A stretch of DNA of 6,096 bases from JAVKBW01 sp964352715 (lineage in GTDB: Bacteria; Pseudomonadota; Alphaproteobacteria; UBA8366; Aestuariispiraceae), in assembly GCA_964352715.1 (NCBI GenBank), contig CAYGSU010000118.1, positions 1 through 6,096 on the forward strand, in the 5' to 3' direction. Shown here in pieces: positions 6,033 through 6,096 of the stretch. Below the pieces are notes generated by a model. It saw nothing but the letters and a program-made list of their open reading frames with translations, made no database searches and was not told the origin of the DNA. Every line of letters begins with the position of its first letter. Position 1 is the stretch's first letter. Position numbers and translations under genes: made by a program.

Positions 6033-6096
6033 GGATAAATCCGTGTGACCGCCAAACAGGCCTCCGGAGACTTTTGCCGGAATATCCGATGAATGG

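Overview
The window looks like an accessory stretch of an alphaproteobacterial chromosome or plasmid, probably Rhodobacterales-like. That placement rests only on protein style (a GcvT-type sarcosine/dimethylglycine dehydrogenase, a PuuR-like XRE-cupin regulator, moderately high GC in the coding regions) and is an inference. No RNA gene, CRISPR array or intact mobile element was seen.

Layout. Bases 1-263 hold the 3' end of a decayed DDE/integrase-core transposase. A short gap with a small hairpin follows. Two minus-strand genes then form a tight unit transcribed from about 2.36 kb leftwards: a Rieske non-heme iron oxygenase alpha subunit (1162-2361), then a two-domain protein joining a carboxymuconolactone-decarboxylase-like domain to an EutQ-like cupin (371-1159). 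A 56-bp AT-rich divergent promoter region separates them from a plus-strand pair: an XRE-cupin regulator (2418-3041) and, 5 bp later, an 798-residue FAD-dependent dehydrogenase with GcvT folate-binding domains (3047-5443). A second decayed transposase relic lies at 5583-6011, in the same orientation as the first. The last 85 bases show no gene.

How the genes may work together. The Rieske enzyme carries every cluster and iron ligand, plus a bridging glutamate of the type I recall from quaternary-amine oxygenases such as CntA. The dehydrogenase has the covalent-FAD histidine motif and the tetrahydrofolate domain of dimethylglycine/sarcosine dehydrogenases. A divergent cluster with a ligand-sensing regulator in the middle suggests inducible catabolism of an N-methylated compound: the Rieske enzyme would remove one N-methyl oxidatively, and the dehydrogenase would remove another as methylene-tetrahydrofolate. 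The CMD-cupin fusion is the least explained member. No reductase for the Rieske enzyme is encoded here, so one must come from elsewhere. The decayed transposases at both edges mark the module as an island in IS-rich DNA.
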